From Limnospira fusiformis SAG 85.79 (GTDB lineage: Bacteria; Cyanobacteriota; Cyanobacteriia; Cyanobacteriales; Microcoleaceae): 64,000 nucleotides of DNA. The DNA lies in assembly GCF_012516315.1 (NCBI RefSeq), contig NZ_CP051185.1, forward strand, positions 3,213,403-3,277,402, written 5' to 3'. The position numbers and the translations under genes were made by a program. Every line of letters begins with the position of its first letter. Position 1 is the stretch's first letter. Positions 47,061 through 55,646 of the stretch are shown here, one piece after another. The notes beneath the pieces are model-generated. The model was not told the origin of the DNA. It did not search any database and saw only the letters and a program-made list of their open reading frames with translations.

Positions 47061-47852
47061 ATGACACCGGAAGCCTTAAAACAGCTATTAGAATATGTCG
47101 CACAAGGCTATTTATCCCCCAGAGAAGCCCTGAACAAAATGCGATATTTTGATTTTGAGACGGTCGGAAATTATGCCAAAATAGATAATCACCGACAACT
47201 GAGAACCGGATTTCCCGAAGTGATTTGGGGACCGGGAAAAACCCCAGAGCAAATCCGAGAAATAATGCAGACTATGCAGGGACGAAATCCGGTAGTGATG
47301 GCGACCCGAATTGAGCCGGAAGTTTATGAAGAACTGCGGCGGGAAATGCCAGATTTAGAATATTATCGAGAAGCTAAGATTTGTGCCTTAGATAGGCGTT
47401 ATCGGTCTGCTGAACCGCAATCTGTGGGTGTAATAGGAATTTTAACCGCCGGAACTGCTGATATATCTGTGGCGGAGGAAGCAGCGGTCACCGCCAGCTT
47501 ATCAGGGTTTCAGGTAAAGCGACTGTGGGATGTGGGGGTAGCAGGAATTCACCGACTATTAGGAAACTGGCATTTAATCTCGGATGCTGATGTTTTAATT
47601 GTAGTAGCGGGGATGGAAGGAGCTTTACCCAGTGTCGTGGCTGGTTTAGCTGATTGTCCAGTAATTGCTGTCCCCACCAGTATTGGCTATGGTGCAAGTT
47701 TTAATGGGTTAGCACCCCTATTAACTATGCTGAATTCCTGTGCGGCGGGTGTAGGAGTAGTCAATATAGATAACGGATTTGGCGCGGCTATCTTGGCTGG
47801 CCAAATCCTGCGAGTGGGAGAGCGATTAAACAGAAAAATGGATCAAGACTGA
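47061..47852 (+). CDS. larB: LarB, nickel-pincer cofactor biosynthesis
   Basis: A 263-residue protein with the AIR-carboxylase-like C-terminal domain (VIGILTAGTADISVAEEAA, VLIVVAGMEGALPSVVAGL, VAVPTSIGYGASFNGL). LarB carboxylates and hydrolyses nicotinic acid adenine dinucleotide on the way to the nickel-pincer cofactor of lactate racemase. larC and larE are not in the window. The start ATG at 47061 has AGGA 9 nt upstream; a TTG at 47055 is less likely. It overlaps the convergent GNAT gene by 10 bp. Confidence 0.9.
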   Translation: MTPEALKQLLEYVAQGYLSPREALNKMRYFDFETVGNYAKIDNHRQLRTGFPEVIWGPGKTPEQIREIMQTMQGRNPVVMATRIEPEVYEELRREMPDLEYYREAKICALDRRYRSAEPQSVGVIGILTAGTADISVAEEAAVTASLSGFQVKRLWDVGVAGIHRLLGNWHLISDADVLIVVAGMEGALPSVVAGLADCPVIAVPTSIGYGASFNGLAPLLTMLNSCAAGVGVVNIDNGFGAAILAGQILRVGERLNRKMDQD

Positions 47853-48475
47853 GACAAGTTTTTGCACAAAAACAGTCGCCTCGGCTGACCCAAAAACACA
47901 GAGTCCCAACTCCAATCTATCTGGGCTATGCGATAGCCCACTTGATGATACAGTTGTCGTGCTTGGGAATTATTTTCCAGAACATGAAGGTACAAATCAG
48001 AGAAACCCCATTTCATGGCGACTTGTTCGCAACCAATCAGGAGTTCCCTGGCTACACCCTGGCGGCGGGCTGTGGGATGAACAGCTAAATTAGAAATATA
48101 TGGATAGCGATCGCCAATTGACCAGGGATTGTGCGATCTTAACGCCATTTCTACGGTTCCTACCAAATGTTCTGGGACATTTAGAGGTATATTACCTAAT
48201 TTATGAGGAGAATCTGCGATCGCAGCCACTAGACAGGTATAATACCCCGAGCTAGTAGCCAAGCGATTACGCAAATCCTCGTAAATGCCCAGGCGAAAAA
48301 TAGGATACATCAAGCCACCGAGTCCCTGTCGAGTATGAAAACTCTCAGCGAGGATCTCCGTTAATCGGGTAACATCAGCCCGTAGGGCTGCCCTAATTTT
48401 TAGGGGATACCCGTGTGAGGCACCACCGGAACCTTCTCGTTTGTAAGTTGTTGAGGTCAAGAAGAACGGCTCCAC
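47843..48475 (-). CDS. GNAT-family N-acetyltransferase
   Basis: The 210-residue protein has the acetyl-CoA-binding core ISNLAVHPTARRQGVARELL (with Q/RxxGxG/A) and the later segment LHVLENNSQARQLYHQVGY. The substrate is unknown; I recall similar cyanobacterial proteins annotated as RimI-like. The ATG at 48475 is used; an internal start near the KIRAALRAD segment is possible. It converges with larB. Confidence 0.82.
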   Translation of the reverse strand: MEPFFLTSTTYKREGSGGASHGYPLKIRAALRADVTRLTEILAESFHTRQGLGGLMYPIFRLGIYEDLRNRLATSSGYYTCLVAAIADSPHKLGNIPLNVPEHLVGTVEMALRSHNPWSIGDRYPYISNLAVHPTARRQGVARELLIGCEQVAMKWGFSDLYLHVLENNSQARQLYHQVGYRIAQIDWSWDSVFLGQPRRLFLCKNLSQS

Positions 48476-48580
48476 GATTCCAAGCCAACTTCTTTACACT
48501 GTACCATTACTCCATTGGCATCGGATCAATTAACAAGGCGGGTGAGCGGACTAGGGTGGCCCATTATAGCTTTTGACACT

Positions 48581-48600
48581 CCTCGCCCTGAAGTGCGAGG
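48581..48600. repeat. Solo hairpin resembling an IS200/IS605 end
   Basis: CCTCGC-cctgaagt-GCGAGG at 48581-48600, with the flanking GACACT and ATTCTTGAG, looks like the terminal hairpin of IS200/IS605-type elements. A decayed form occurs at about 55269 (CGCCCTGAAGTGCAAGG). No transposase is attached to either. Confidence 0.5.
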
Positions 48601-48772
48601 ATTCTTGAGCTAACAATTGCCCTTTCAGGTTTTACCCCTATTTAGGTCTTAAACTGTTATGTCTGAACCGAGCTTGCTAGAAGATTAGGTAGGGGTCGAG
48701 AGGGAAGTCGCCTTCCCCCACTCCCATTCAAAACCGTGCTTGATACTTTCGCATCACACGGCTCCTGATGTA

Positions 48773-49729
48773 TAGCACAAGACAGAACACTTAGGACGTA
48801 TAATGGAGAGGACGAGATGACTAAGAAGACCAAAAATGCCAGCCCCCTATAGTTACGACCTCAGACAAAAAGTTATTGATGCCATTGAACTAGACGGTAT
48901 GCCCAAAACAGAAGCCAGTCAAGTTTTCCATGTCAGCAGGAACACCATTAATCTCTGGCTGCAAAGAAAAGCACAGACCGGAGACTTCCTCCCTAAACCT
49001 CATCACCGACCTGGCAATAACCACAAAATTACCGACTGGCAAAAATTCAAGGCTTTTGCCCAAGAGCATGGCGACAAAACAGCAGCTCAAATGGCTGAAC
49101 TTTGGGATGACGACATCTCTCCTCGCACCATATCCAGAGCCTTGAAGAAAATTGGCTTCACCAGAAAAAAAACTTACGGCTACCAAGAACGTGATGAGCA
49201 ACAGCGAGAGGAGTTTATGGCTCAGATTGAACAGATGGAGCCGGAAGAAGTGGTCTACCTCGATGAAGCCGCCATGAATAGTCAGGACTCGGATTACCCT
49301 TATGGTTACTGCGAGGAAGGAAAACGCTTCCATGCACTCAAATCAGGGAAGAGGCAGGGCAGGGTAAGTATGATAGCCGCATGGTGTCATCAACAACTCT
49401 TAGCTCCCTTTAGCTTTGAGGGTTGTTGTAATCGGACAGTGTTTGAGTTGTGGTTGGAGTTCATCTTAATTCCAACATTGAAGCCAGGTCAGACTCTAGT
49501 ATTGGACAATGCAACGTTTCATAAAGGGGGACGGATTGCTGAACTGGTGGAGGCAGCTCAATGCCGTTTACTCTATCTACCACCTTATTCGCCAGACCTC
49601 AACAAGATAGAGAAATGTTGGTCGTGGCTGAAAGCCCGTATTCGCCACTGCATTGAGCAGTTTGATTCTCTCCATGATGCCATGGATTCCGTTCTCAAAG
49701 CTGCGTCCTAACCACCTTGACTAATGCTA
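48773..49729 (+). mobile_element. IS630-type element, copy 1 (intact)
   Basis: A 957-bp element flanked by TA (48771-48772 and 49730-49731), the target duplication typical of IS630. The ends are imperfect 26-bp inverted repeats starting TAGCA and ending TTAGGACG (17 of 26 positions match). It sits within intron A, between the 5' domains and domain V. It carries one complete transposase gene. Confidence 0.9.
48836..49711 (+). CDS. IS630-type transposase, complete
   Basis: A 291-residue DDE transposase. The N-terminal part has helix-turn-helix segments (AIELDGMPKTEASQVFHVSR, RTISRALKKIGF); the catalytic Asp, Asp and Glu lie in VVYLDEAAMNS, TLVLDNATFHKGG and NKIEKCWSWLKA. The frame crosses a run of 8 A after ACCAG (codons AGA AAA AAA ACT). 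The other two copies have 7 and 9 A there and are frameshifted, so this is the likely source of transposase for all three. Confidence 0.92.
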   Translation: MPAPYSYDLRQKVIDAIELDGMPKTEASQVFHVSRNTINLWLQRKAQTGDFLPKPHHRPGNNHKITDWQKFKAFAQEHGDKTAAQMAELWDDDISPRTISRALKKIGFTRKKTYGYQERDEQQREEFMAQIEQMEPEEVVYLDEAAMNSQDSDYPYGYCEEGKRFHALKSGKRQGRVSMIAAWCHQQLLAPFSFEGCCNRTVFELWLEFILIPTLKPGQTLVLDNATFHKGGRIAELVEAAQCRLLYLPPYSPDLNKIEKCWSWLKARIRHCIEQFDSLHDAMDSVLKAAS

Positions 49730-50543
49730 TAGATACCCCTTGGCAACGGGAACAGGGTTACCAACCCCTGCTTTTGTACTTCAACTTTTGGAGCTAAATA
49801 CAACATCGTAGTGTTTAAACTCGCTTTCGCCGTTAAACTCCTGTTGATTGCAGTAACTATATCTACACCGTGACTAGTGGGCATATCCTAACCATTACAA
49901 TTAGGCATTGGCTTTCAGTCACATCCCTTCCCCTTAAAGGCATACGATTACACTTTCACTACTCAACAAGATGTACCTGCCGAGAGCCTAAAAGGGGTTT
50001 AAACGTACCGTTTATATGGGCATTCCATCTTTAGACTTGTCCTTTCCACCGGGGTACCTTTAAAGGTCTGTGTAGGTGATAACAAGATTACCCTACTTTT
50101 CCCCTTGCCCTTTTGGACGCAGCGTATCAACCTATTTCGCTGCTTCTAGATTACGATGGTTCAAGCCGGAACATTCAGATTTCCTTAGTCATGGATGGTT
50201 GGCAGTGGTCGGATTGTTGGGATTAGGTTTCTCTCATGCCTTCCGTTCCCCGCTTCAATCTCACGGGTTGTGAATCCTGAAACTGGGGGTGGCTATCGCC
50301 GTTACTCTCAACGCCCTGATTTCTCAGTTTGTTTATGACCTTGAGTCCCCTGCCTTGCTTAGATTTCTCCAAGCGTCGGGACATATAAACAGTTATGGGA
50401 TGGTCAGGAATGTGAATCCCTTATATTCCACCAAGGGGTGAAAGTCCCATTAGGAAGTTATTTCAGGCATTGCAGCCTTATTTGATTCCTAAACGTCTCG
50501 CACCTTGTTATCTAGATACCCTATTAGTGGTTCACTGATACAT

Positions 50544-51740
50544 TTACGCGACATTTATCCGGCTATTGCCTGACAATGCGACGATAGCACTATTACCCGT
50601 TAAGGTAACAGAGGCGGTATCCCGCAAAGCTTTTAGAAAGATTCCAAAAGCACCGTTCCAGTCCCTGGGTAGAGTGAACCCACACTCAGGACATCGGAAC
50701 ACTTTTGAGCCACCTAGCTGGGAATGCATCTGACCACAGTGAGTACAGGTTTTGCTGGTGTATTCTTCCGTCACATCTACAACTGTGGTTCCAGTTATCT
50801 CGGCTTGATGTCTCAGGGTTAGTTTGAATCGATAATGCGCCCATGTCAGCATGGCGCGGGCAGTCTTAGACCTAATTAGACGCTTCACCTTGGCAACCAT
50901 ATCGGAAGTCTCGAAGGTCGGCAGAAAAATTATGCTGTAGTTGTGAGTCAAGTAGTGAGCAATTTGTTTGTGGGCTTCATCAACTAGATTGCGGATTTTG
51001 GTTCTCATTCGTTGAGCCGCTTGCCTCATCCGTCGCCTTCTTGAACGACAGGGTTCCTTGGCGATTCGGCTCATCAAATCATCCAAATGTTGACATAGCC
51101 TAGTAATGCGTCCAATATCCCCGGAGCCCAATTCCAGAAACCGTGAACCATCAAACCCGGTCATAAAAGTTCGGACGCCCGGGTCTAATGCAATCACGCC
51201 AGTAGCGTCAGTTGGGGTAACGGCAACTGGTTCAGGGAAAATCGCCAACCATCGACCTTTGGTAAACACCAACTGAGTCCCTTGCCCGCAAGTTTTAGGG
51301 ATGGGTTCGGAAACCATGAAAGTTAATCCTTTCGTTAGTCTTGGATACCAACTCCCTGAAGAGAAATTAGTATTATTGAACTTAATCCCTTGAGAGCTGT
51401 CACGACAACTTCTAAACCTGGCATCAGGACTGGCGCTCAAAGCCTGATAGGCATCAAAGATGGCATTTTGCCGAATGTGGCAGGGTGTTTCTTTGACCCA
51501 TTCGGGTAAGTCGCTCTGCATCACTTCGTTGCGTAATTTCAGTTTGCTTAGTCGTTTACCACTCCTAGATAATGCAATTGCTTGGTTGTAGCAATACCGA
51601 CAAGCAGCCAGCCATTTACGCCAGACTTGATTTAGCTCGGGGCTGGGGTAAATCCGGATCTTCTTTGACCTGAGTTTTGTATTTACTCCGTCCGTATAAT
51701 CTGGAGCTAAAGCAGTGGAGGAGGGCGAGGATGTCCTCAA
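50544..51740 (-). CDS. tnpB: IS607-type TnpB, copy B
   Basis: Nearly identical to the copy at 43982-45178. The RuvC-like triad (Asp in IALDPGVRT, Glu in PTFETSDM, Asp in RDWNGAF) and the zinc ribbon CTHCG/CPECG are complete. The start is uncertain; the TTG at 51740 matches the position chosen in copy A. This class is known to act as an RNA-guided nuclease helping the element persist; the guide RNA should come from the region around the stop codon. Confidence 0.85.
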   Translation of the reverse strand: MRTSSPSSTALAPDYTDGVNTKLRSKKIRIYPSPELNQVWRKWLAACRYCYNQAIALSRSGKRLSKLKLRNEVMQSDLPEWVKETPCHIRQNAIFDAYQALSASPDARFRSCRDSSQGIKFNNTNFSSGSWYPRLTKGLTFMVSEPIPKTCGQGTQLVFTKGRWLAIFPEPVAVTPTDATGVIALDPGVRTFMTGFDGSRFLELGSGDIGRITRLCQHLDDLMSRIAKEPCRSRRRRMRQAAQRMRTKIRNLVDEAHKQIAHYLTHNYSIIFLPTFETSDMVAKVKRLIRSKTARAMLTWAHYRFKLTLRHQAEITGTTVVDVTEEYTSKTCTHCGQMHSQLGGSKVFRCPECGFTLPRDWNGAFGIFLKALRDTASVTLTGNSAIVALSGNSRINVA

Positions 51741-52221
51741 CCATTTCTGGTTCTGGACTGAGACTTGTCTGGTTGAGAACCATGAGTGAACACCTGTTTT
51801 GCTCACAGAGCCATCGAAACAAGTCAAATCCCCATATTGCCAATCGGTCTGGGTGGGCAACGACAACCATGCGGACATCTCCTGACAAATGATGTCCCAG
51901 TAAGGCCAGCATTTTCTTTCCCTTGAAGTTGAGCCCGCCTCGGATTTCTGAGACGACTTCTGCTTCGGGGTAGAGGTTGGACAGTGCGGCCACCTGTCGG
52001 TTGAGGTCTGACTGCTGGGCGTGGCTACTAACTCTGGCATAGATAACGACTTTGCGTTTGTCACTGCCTGATTTGGCAGTATATGACTCAACGTTGTATC
52101 GTCGTTGCCCAGCGGGGGTTCTGATGGTCTCGATTGAGCCATTTTCGTCCCATCTGCGGAGTGTTCTTTCATGGACTCCAAGGATTTGAGCCGCTTCCTT
52201 GGGTTTGACATATCTGGCAAT
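51616..52221 (-). CDS. tnpA: IS607 serine resolvase TnpA, copy B (intact)
   Basis: A 201-residue serine recombinase with a MerR-like DNA-binding N-terminus (VKPKEAAQILGVHERTLRRW), the catalytic region VVIYARVSSHAQQSDLNRQ and the segment MVVVAHPDRLAIWGFDLF. Codon 46 is TCA where copy A has TGA. There is no standard start codon in frame upstream of the helix-turn-helix; ATT at 52221 with GAGG upstream is the likely initiator. It overlaps tnpB by about 125 nt in a different frame. Confidence 0.82.
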   Translation of the reverse strand: MARYVKPKEAAQILGVHERTLRRWDENGSIETIRTPAGQRRYNVESYTAKSGSDKRKVVIYARVSSHAQQSDLNRQVAALSNLYPEAEVVSEIRGGLNFKGKKMLALLGHHLSGDVRMVVVAHPDRLAIWGFDLFRWLCEQNRCSLMVLNQTSLSPEPEMVEDILALLHCFSSRLYGRSKYKTQVKEDPDLPQPRAKSSLA

Positions 52222-53027
52222 AGGTTTATCCTCAACTCTTCTCGCTTCTTATACCATATTGCCCTAAAATATTAACCTAATTTGAGATTAAATCATGCTC
52301 TCCAAGCGTTTTGGTATTGCAACCAAGATTCGGGTATGCCCTACCCTATCTACCTTACAGCAAAAATATTTCTACAGCACTACGCTGACTAATTCATTCG
52401 CCGAGTTTTCGGTTACTGCCCTGTTTAAAGAGTTTTCGGTAGCTCTTGCTTGTTTATTTTCTCCTCAAAAGTGCTGCGCTATTTCAGCAGAATTTTCACG
52501 ATGTGAGCGGTATTGCCACCTGGTTATGGTCGAAAGGGAAGTCACCTTCCCCAACTCCACTTCCAAACCGTGCTTGATAGTTTCCCATCACACGGCTCCT
52601 GATGTGGATACCCTATTTGTCAGTAGGAACAAGGTTACTACCCCTTGCTTTCGTACTTCAACTTTCAGAGCTATATGCTTGCGTTAGTCTTTAAACTCGC
52701 TTTCGCCATTAAACTCCTACTTATCGCGGTCTCTATATCCACACCGTGATTAGTGGGCATATCCTAACCATTACAGTTAGGCATTAGCTTTCAATCACAT
52801 CCTTTCCCCTTAAAGGGTTAGGGGTCGAGAGTGAAGTCACCTTCACCCTCGACCATTCAGAACCGTGCTTGATAGTTTCCCATCACACGGCTCCTGGTGT
52901 GGATACCCTATTTGTCAAAGGAGCAGAATCAAGAGACCTGCTTTCTACTTCGATGTTCAGAGCTATATGCACCACGTAGTCTTTAAACTCGTCCTCGCCA
53001 TTATACTCTTACTGACCGCAGTATCTA

Positions 53028-53983
53028 TAGCACAAGACAGAACACTTAGGACGTATAATGGAGAGGACGAGATGACTAAGAAGACCAAAAATGCCAGCCC
53101 CCTATAGTTACGACCTCAGACAAAAAGTTATTGATGCCATTGAACTAGACGGTATGCCCAAAACAGAAGCCAGTCAAGTTTTCCATGTCAGCAGGAACAC
53201 CATTAATCTCTGGCTGCAAAGAAAAGCACAGACCGGAGACTTCCTCCCTAAACCTCATCACCGACCTGGCAATAACCACAAAATTACCGACTGGCAGAAA
53301 TTCAAGGCTTTTGCCCAAGAGCATGGCCACAAAACCTCCGCTCAAATGGCTGAACTTTGGGATGACGACATCTCTCCTCGCACCATATCCAGAGCCTTGA
53401 AGAAAATTGGCTTCACCAGAAAAAAACTTACGGCTACCAAGAACGTTGGAAGCAACAGCGAGAGGAGTTTATGGCTCAGATTGAATAGATGGAGCCGGAA
53501 GAAGTGGTCTACCTCGATGAAGCCGGCATGAATAGTCAGGACTCGGATTACCCTTATGGTTACTGCGAGGAAGGAAAACGCTTCCATGCACTCAAATCAG
53601 GGAAGAGGCAGGGCAGGGTAAGTATGATAGCCGCATGGTGTCATCAACAACTCTTAGCTCCCTTTAGCTTTGAGGGTTGTTGTAATCGGACAGTGTTTGA
53701 GTTGTGGTTGGAGTTCATCTTAATTCCAGCATTGAAGCCAGGTCAGACTCTAGTATTGGACAATGCAACGTTTCATAAAGGGGGGCGGATTGCTGAACTG
53801 GTGGAGGCAGCTCAATGCCGTTTACTCTATCTACCACCTTATTCGCCAGACCTCAACAAGATAGAGAAATGTTGGTCGTGGCTGAAAGCCCGTATTCGTC
53901 ACTGCATTGAGCAGTTTGATCCTCTCCATGATGCCATGGATTCCGTTCTCAAAGCTGCGTCCTAACCACCTTGACTAATGCTA
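53028..53983 (+). mobile_element. IS630-type element, copy 2 (defective)
   Basis: A 956-bp copy flanked by TA at 53026-53027 and 53984-53985; removing it restores GTATC-TA-TATCCCCACC, which matches the other introns (CTCTATATCCACACC). The inverted ends are the same as in copy 1. It interrupts intron B at a different place from copy 1 in intron A. Confidence 0.9.
53091..53965 (+). pseudogene. IS630-type transposase, frameshifted copy
   Basis: The frame is broken twice. The A-run after ACCAG has 7 A where the intact copy has 8, and a TAG (in GAATAGATGG) replaces the CAG of the intact copy just before MEPEEVVYLDEAG. The catalytic half (MEPEEVVYLDEAGMNSQD to the end) remains open from 53489. It shares several substitutions with copy 3 (62486-63362), so these two are sisters. 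Confidence 0.88.
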
Positions 53984-55251
53984 TATATCCCCACCGTGAC
54001 CTGTGGGCATATCCCAACCATGACAATTGGGCTTTAGCTTCTGGTCACATCCTTCACCCTCTAAGCATGCGCTTACATTTTTCACTACTGCCTTGTGAAT
54101 AGCATTACTCACTGGTTTATAGGCAGAGCATTAGAGGGGTTACAACGTTCCGATTATATGGGCATTCCATCGTTAGATTTGTCCTCTCCGCCGGGGTACT
54201 TTTAAAGGTCTGTGTAGGTAGTCGGATGAACCCCCTACTTTTCCCCTTGCCCTTTTGAGCGCAGCGTGTCAACCTATTTCGCTGCTAGTGTATTACGATG
54301 GTTCAAGTCGGACATTCGGTCTTCCTAATCATGGATGGTTGGCATTGGTCGCGTCTTGGTAGTAGGTTCTACCTCACGCCTTCCGTTCCCCGCTTCAATC
54401 CTGGAGTTATGATTTCCAAAACTGGGGGTGGCTATCGCCGTTACTCTCTACTCCCTGATTTCTCAGTTCGTTTATGACCTTGAGTTCCCTGCCTTGCTTA
54501 GTTCCCTAAGCGTCGGGACATATAACCAGTTATGAGGATGCTCAGGAGAGGTCTCCTTATATCCAGATTCGGAGCTGGAATCCTCACCGGGTAGTTATTT
54601 CGGGCATTTCAGCCCTATTTCATACCCGAACGTCTCGCACCATACGCTTACACTTTTCACTACTCCACGGGTACATCCCGCCACTTGAGAGCCAATGAGG
54701 GGTTTTAAACGTTCCATCTGTGTGGGCATTCCATCTTTAGATTTGTCCTGTCCACCGGGGTACTTTAAAGGTCTATGCACAACGAAACGTTGCTTCTGGG
54801 TAGCTTGCTTAAACTCCTACTTTTCCCCTTACTCTTTGAGCGCAGCGTGTCAACCTGTTTCGCTGCCCAATAGTTACGATGGTTCAAGCCAGACATTCGG
54901 TTTCCCTAATCATGGATGGTTGGCAGTGGTCGAGTGAGAGGTAGGTTCCTCTATTACGCCTTCCGTTCCCCGCTTCAATCTGACGGGTTGTGAATCCTGA
55001 AACTGGGGGTGGCTACCGCCGTTACTCTCAACTTCCTGCTTTACTAGATGGGTTACAACTCCATCGTTCTAGTGTTCTGTCTTGACCTTGAGTCTCTCTG
55101 CCTTATCTGGGTGTCGAGTCCAGATGTTGGAACACATAGATAGTTATGGGATGGTCAGGGCGCACTCCTTATATTCTACCAAGGAATAGAAGTCCCAATA
55201 GGAGGTTATTTCAGGCATTGCAGCCCTATTTCACTCCTAAACGTCTCGCAC

Positions 55252-55646
55252 AACCATTACTATTGTATCACGAAGTCGCCCTGAAGTGCAAGGTTTGAGA
55301 CCCAGTTTCTTGATAAAGTATGATTAACATGAGGGTGTAACAGTCTGGGGACCGCTGGAACAATATTGCTAAACCTCCCACTAAACTCAGTTGATGAAAA
55401 GGCACATAGTCAAACATTCCGTATCGCTCACTTGTAGATGAATATAGCTCCCTCTGGAACTCAGCGGTCTACAATGGTCTACCTAATCGCGAACAACTCT
55501 CAAATTAGACGGGCGGGTTGGTGGGTTGGCTTGCTTATGGTGAAGAGTCACCTACGGTGTAATCTACTCCCCTACAGACACATTAGTGCCAGTACTGACC
55601 ATCGAAGCCCCCGAATTGATGAGCCCTTCCAGCAGGAGATCGGTGC
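55252..55646. promoter_or_regulatory. Leader and upstream region of cyaC
   Basis: From the end of the intron block to cyaC there is no convincing gene. A decayed IS605-like hairpin remnant (CGCCCTGAAGTGC) lies at about 55269. The cyaC ATG has AGGAG about 10 nt upstream. A small frame at 55438-55650 lacks recognisable content. Confidence 0.35.

Larger units (their letters stand above)
48689..50503 (-). mobile_element. ORF-less group II intron A, carrying an IS630 insertion
   Basis: On the minus strand the intron begins at 50503 with GTGCGAGACG (consensus GUGYG) and ends near 48689 with ...CGACCCCTAC. Domain V is a 34-nt hairpin at 48731-48764 (GAGCCGTG...CACGGTTT) with a GCGAAAG loop, followed by a domain VI helix. 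Without the IS630 element it is about 856 nt and has no reverse transcriptase gene, so movement or efficient splicing would need a maturase from elsewhere. The 5' exon ends ...AACAAG; the 3' exon begins CTAATCTTC. Confidence 0.85.
50535..52301 (-). mobile_element. IS607-type element, copy B
   Basis: An inverted duplicate of 43418-45187, 1767 bp. It has no TGA in tnpA and lacks the extra triplet, so it appears intact. Its upstream end includes AGAGCATGATTTAATCTC, identical to the end of ispF next to copy A, while flanking bases differ (GCTTGG here). The other end lies 31 bp from the start of intron A. Confidence 0.88.
52817..54640 (-). mobile_element. Group II intron B, inserted in intron C and carrying IS630 copy 2
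   Basis: The 5' end is GTGCGAGACG at 54640, the 3' end ...CGACCCCTAAC at 52817. Domain V is 52860-52893, the same fold as in A and C. Without IS630 copy 2 it measures about 866 nt and has no ORF. Its flanks, AAGCGTATG and CCTTTAAGG, are intron C sequence, so it is the inner intron of a twintron on the same strand. Confidence 0.82.
52523..55251 (-). mobile_element. Group II intron C, outer member of a twintron
   Basis: On the minus strand it starts at 55251 (GTGCGAGACG), is interrupted after ...AAGCGTATG at 54641, resumes at 52816 with CCTTTAAGGGG and ends near 52523 (...CGACCATAAC). Intron A has the uninterrupted sequence CGTATG-CCTTTAAGGGG, which proves the join. Domain V is the 34-nt hairpin 52565-52598 (loop GGGAAAC). 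The two parts add up to about 905 nt, with no reverse transcriptase gene. The 5' exon ends ...TAATGGTT and the 3' exon begins CAGGTGGC. Confidence 0.82.

Noticed and set aside
48890..49333. Long minus-strand frame inside IS630 copy 1
   Set aside because: It is the antisense of the transposase and recurs only because the element does.
48689..55251. A group II intron reverse transcriptase
   Set aside because: No RT motif (YADD) appears in any frame of the intron parts; the only proteins there are IS630 and IS607 products.
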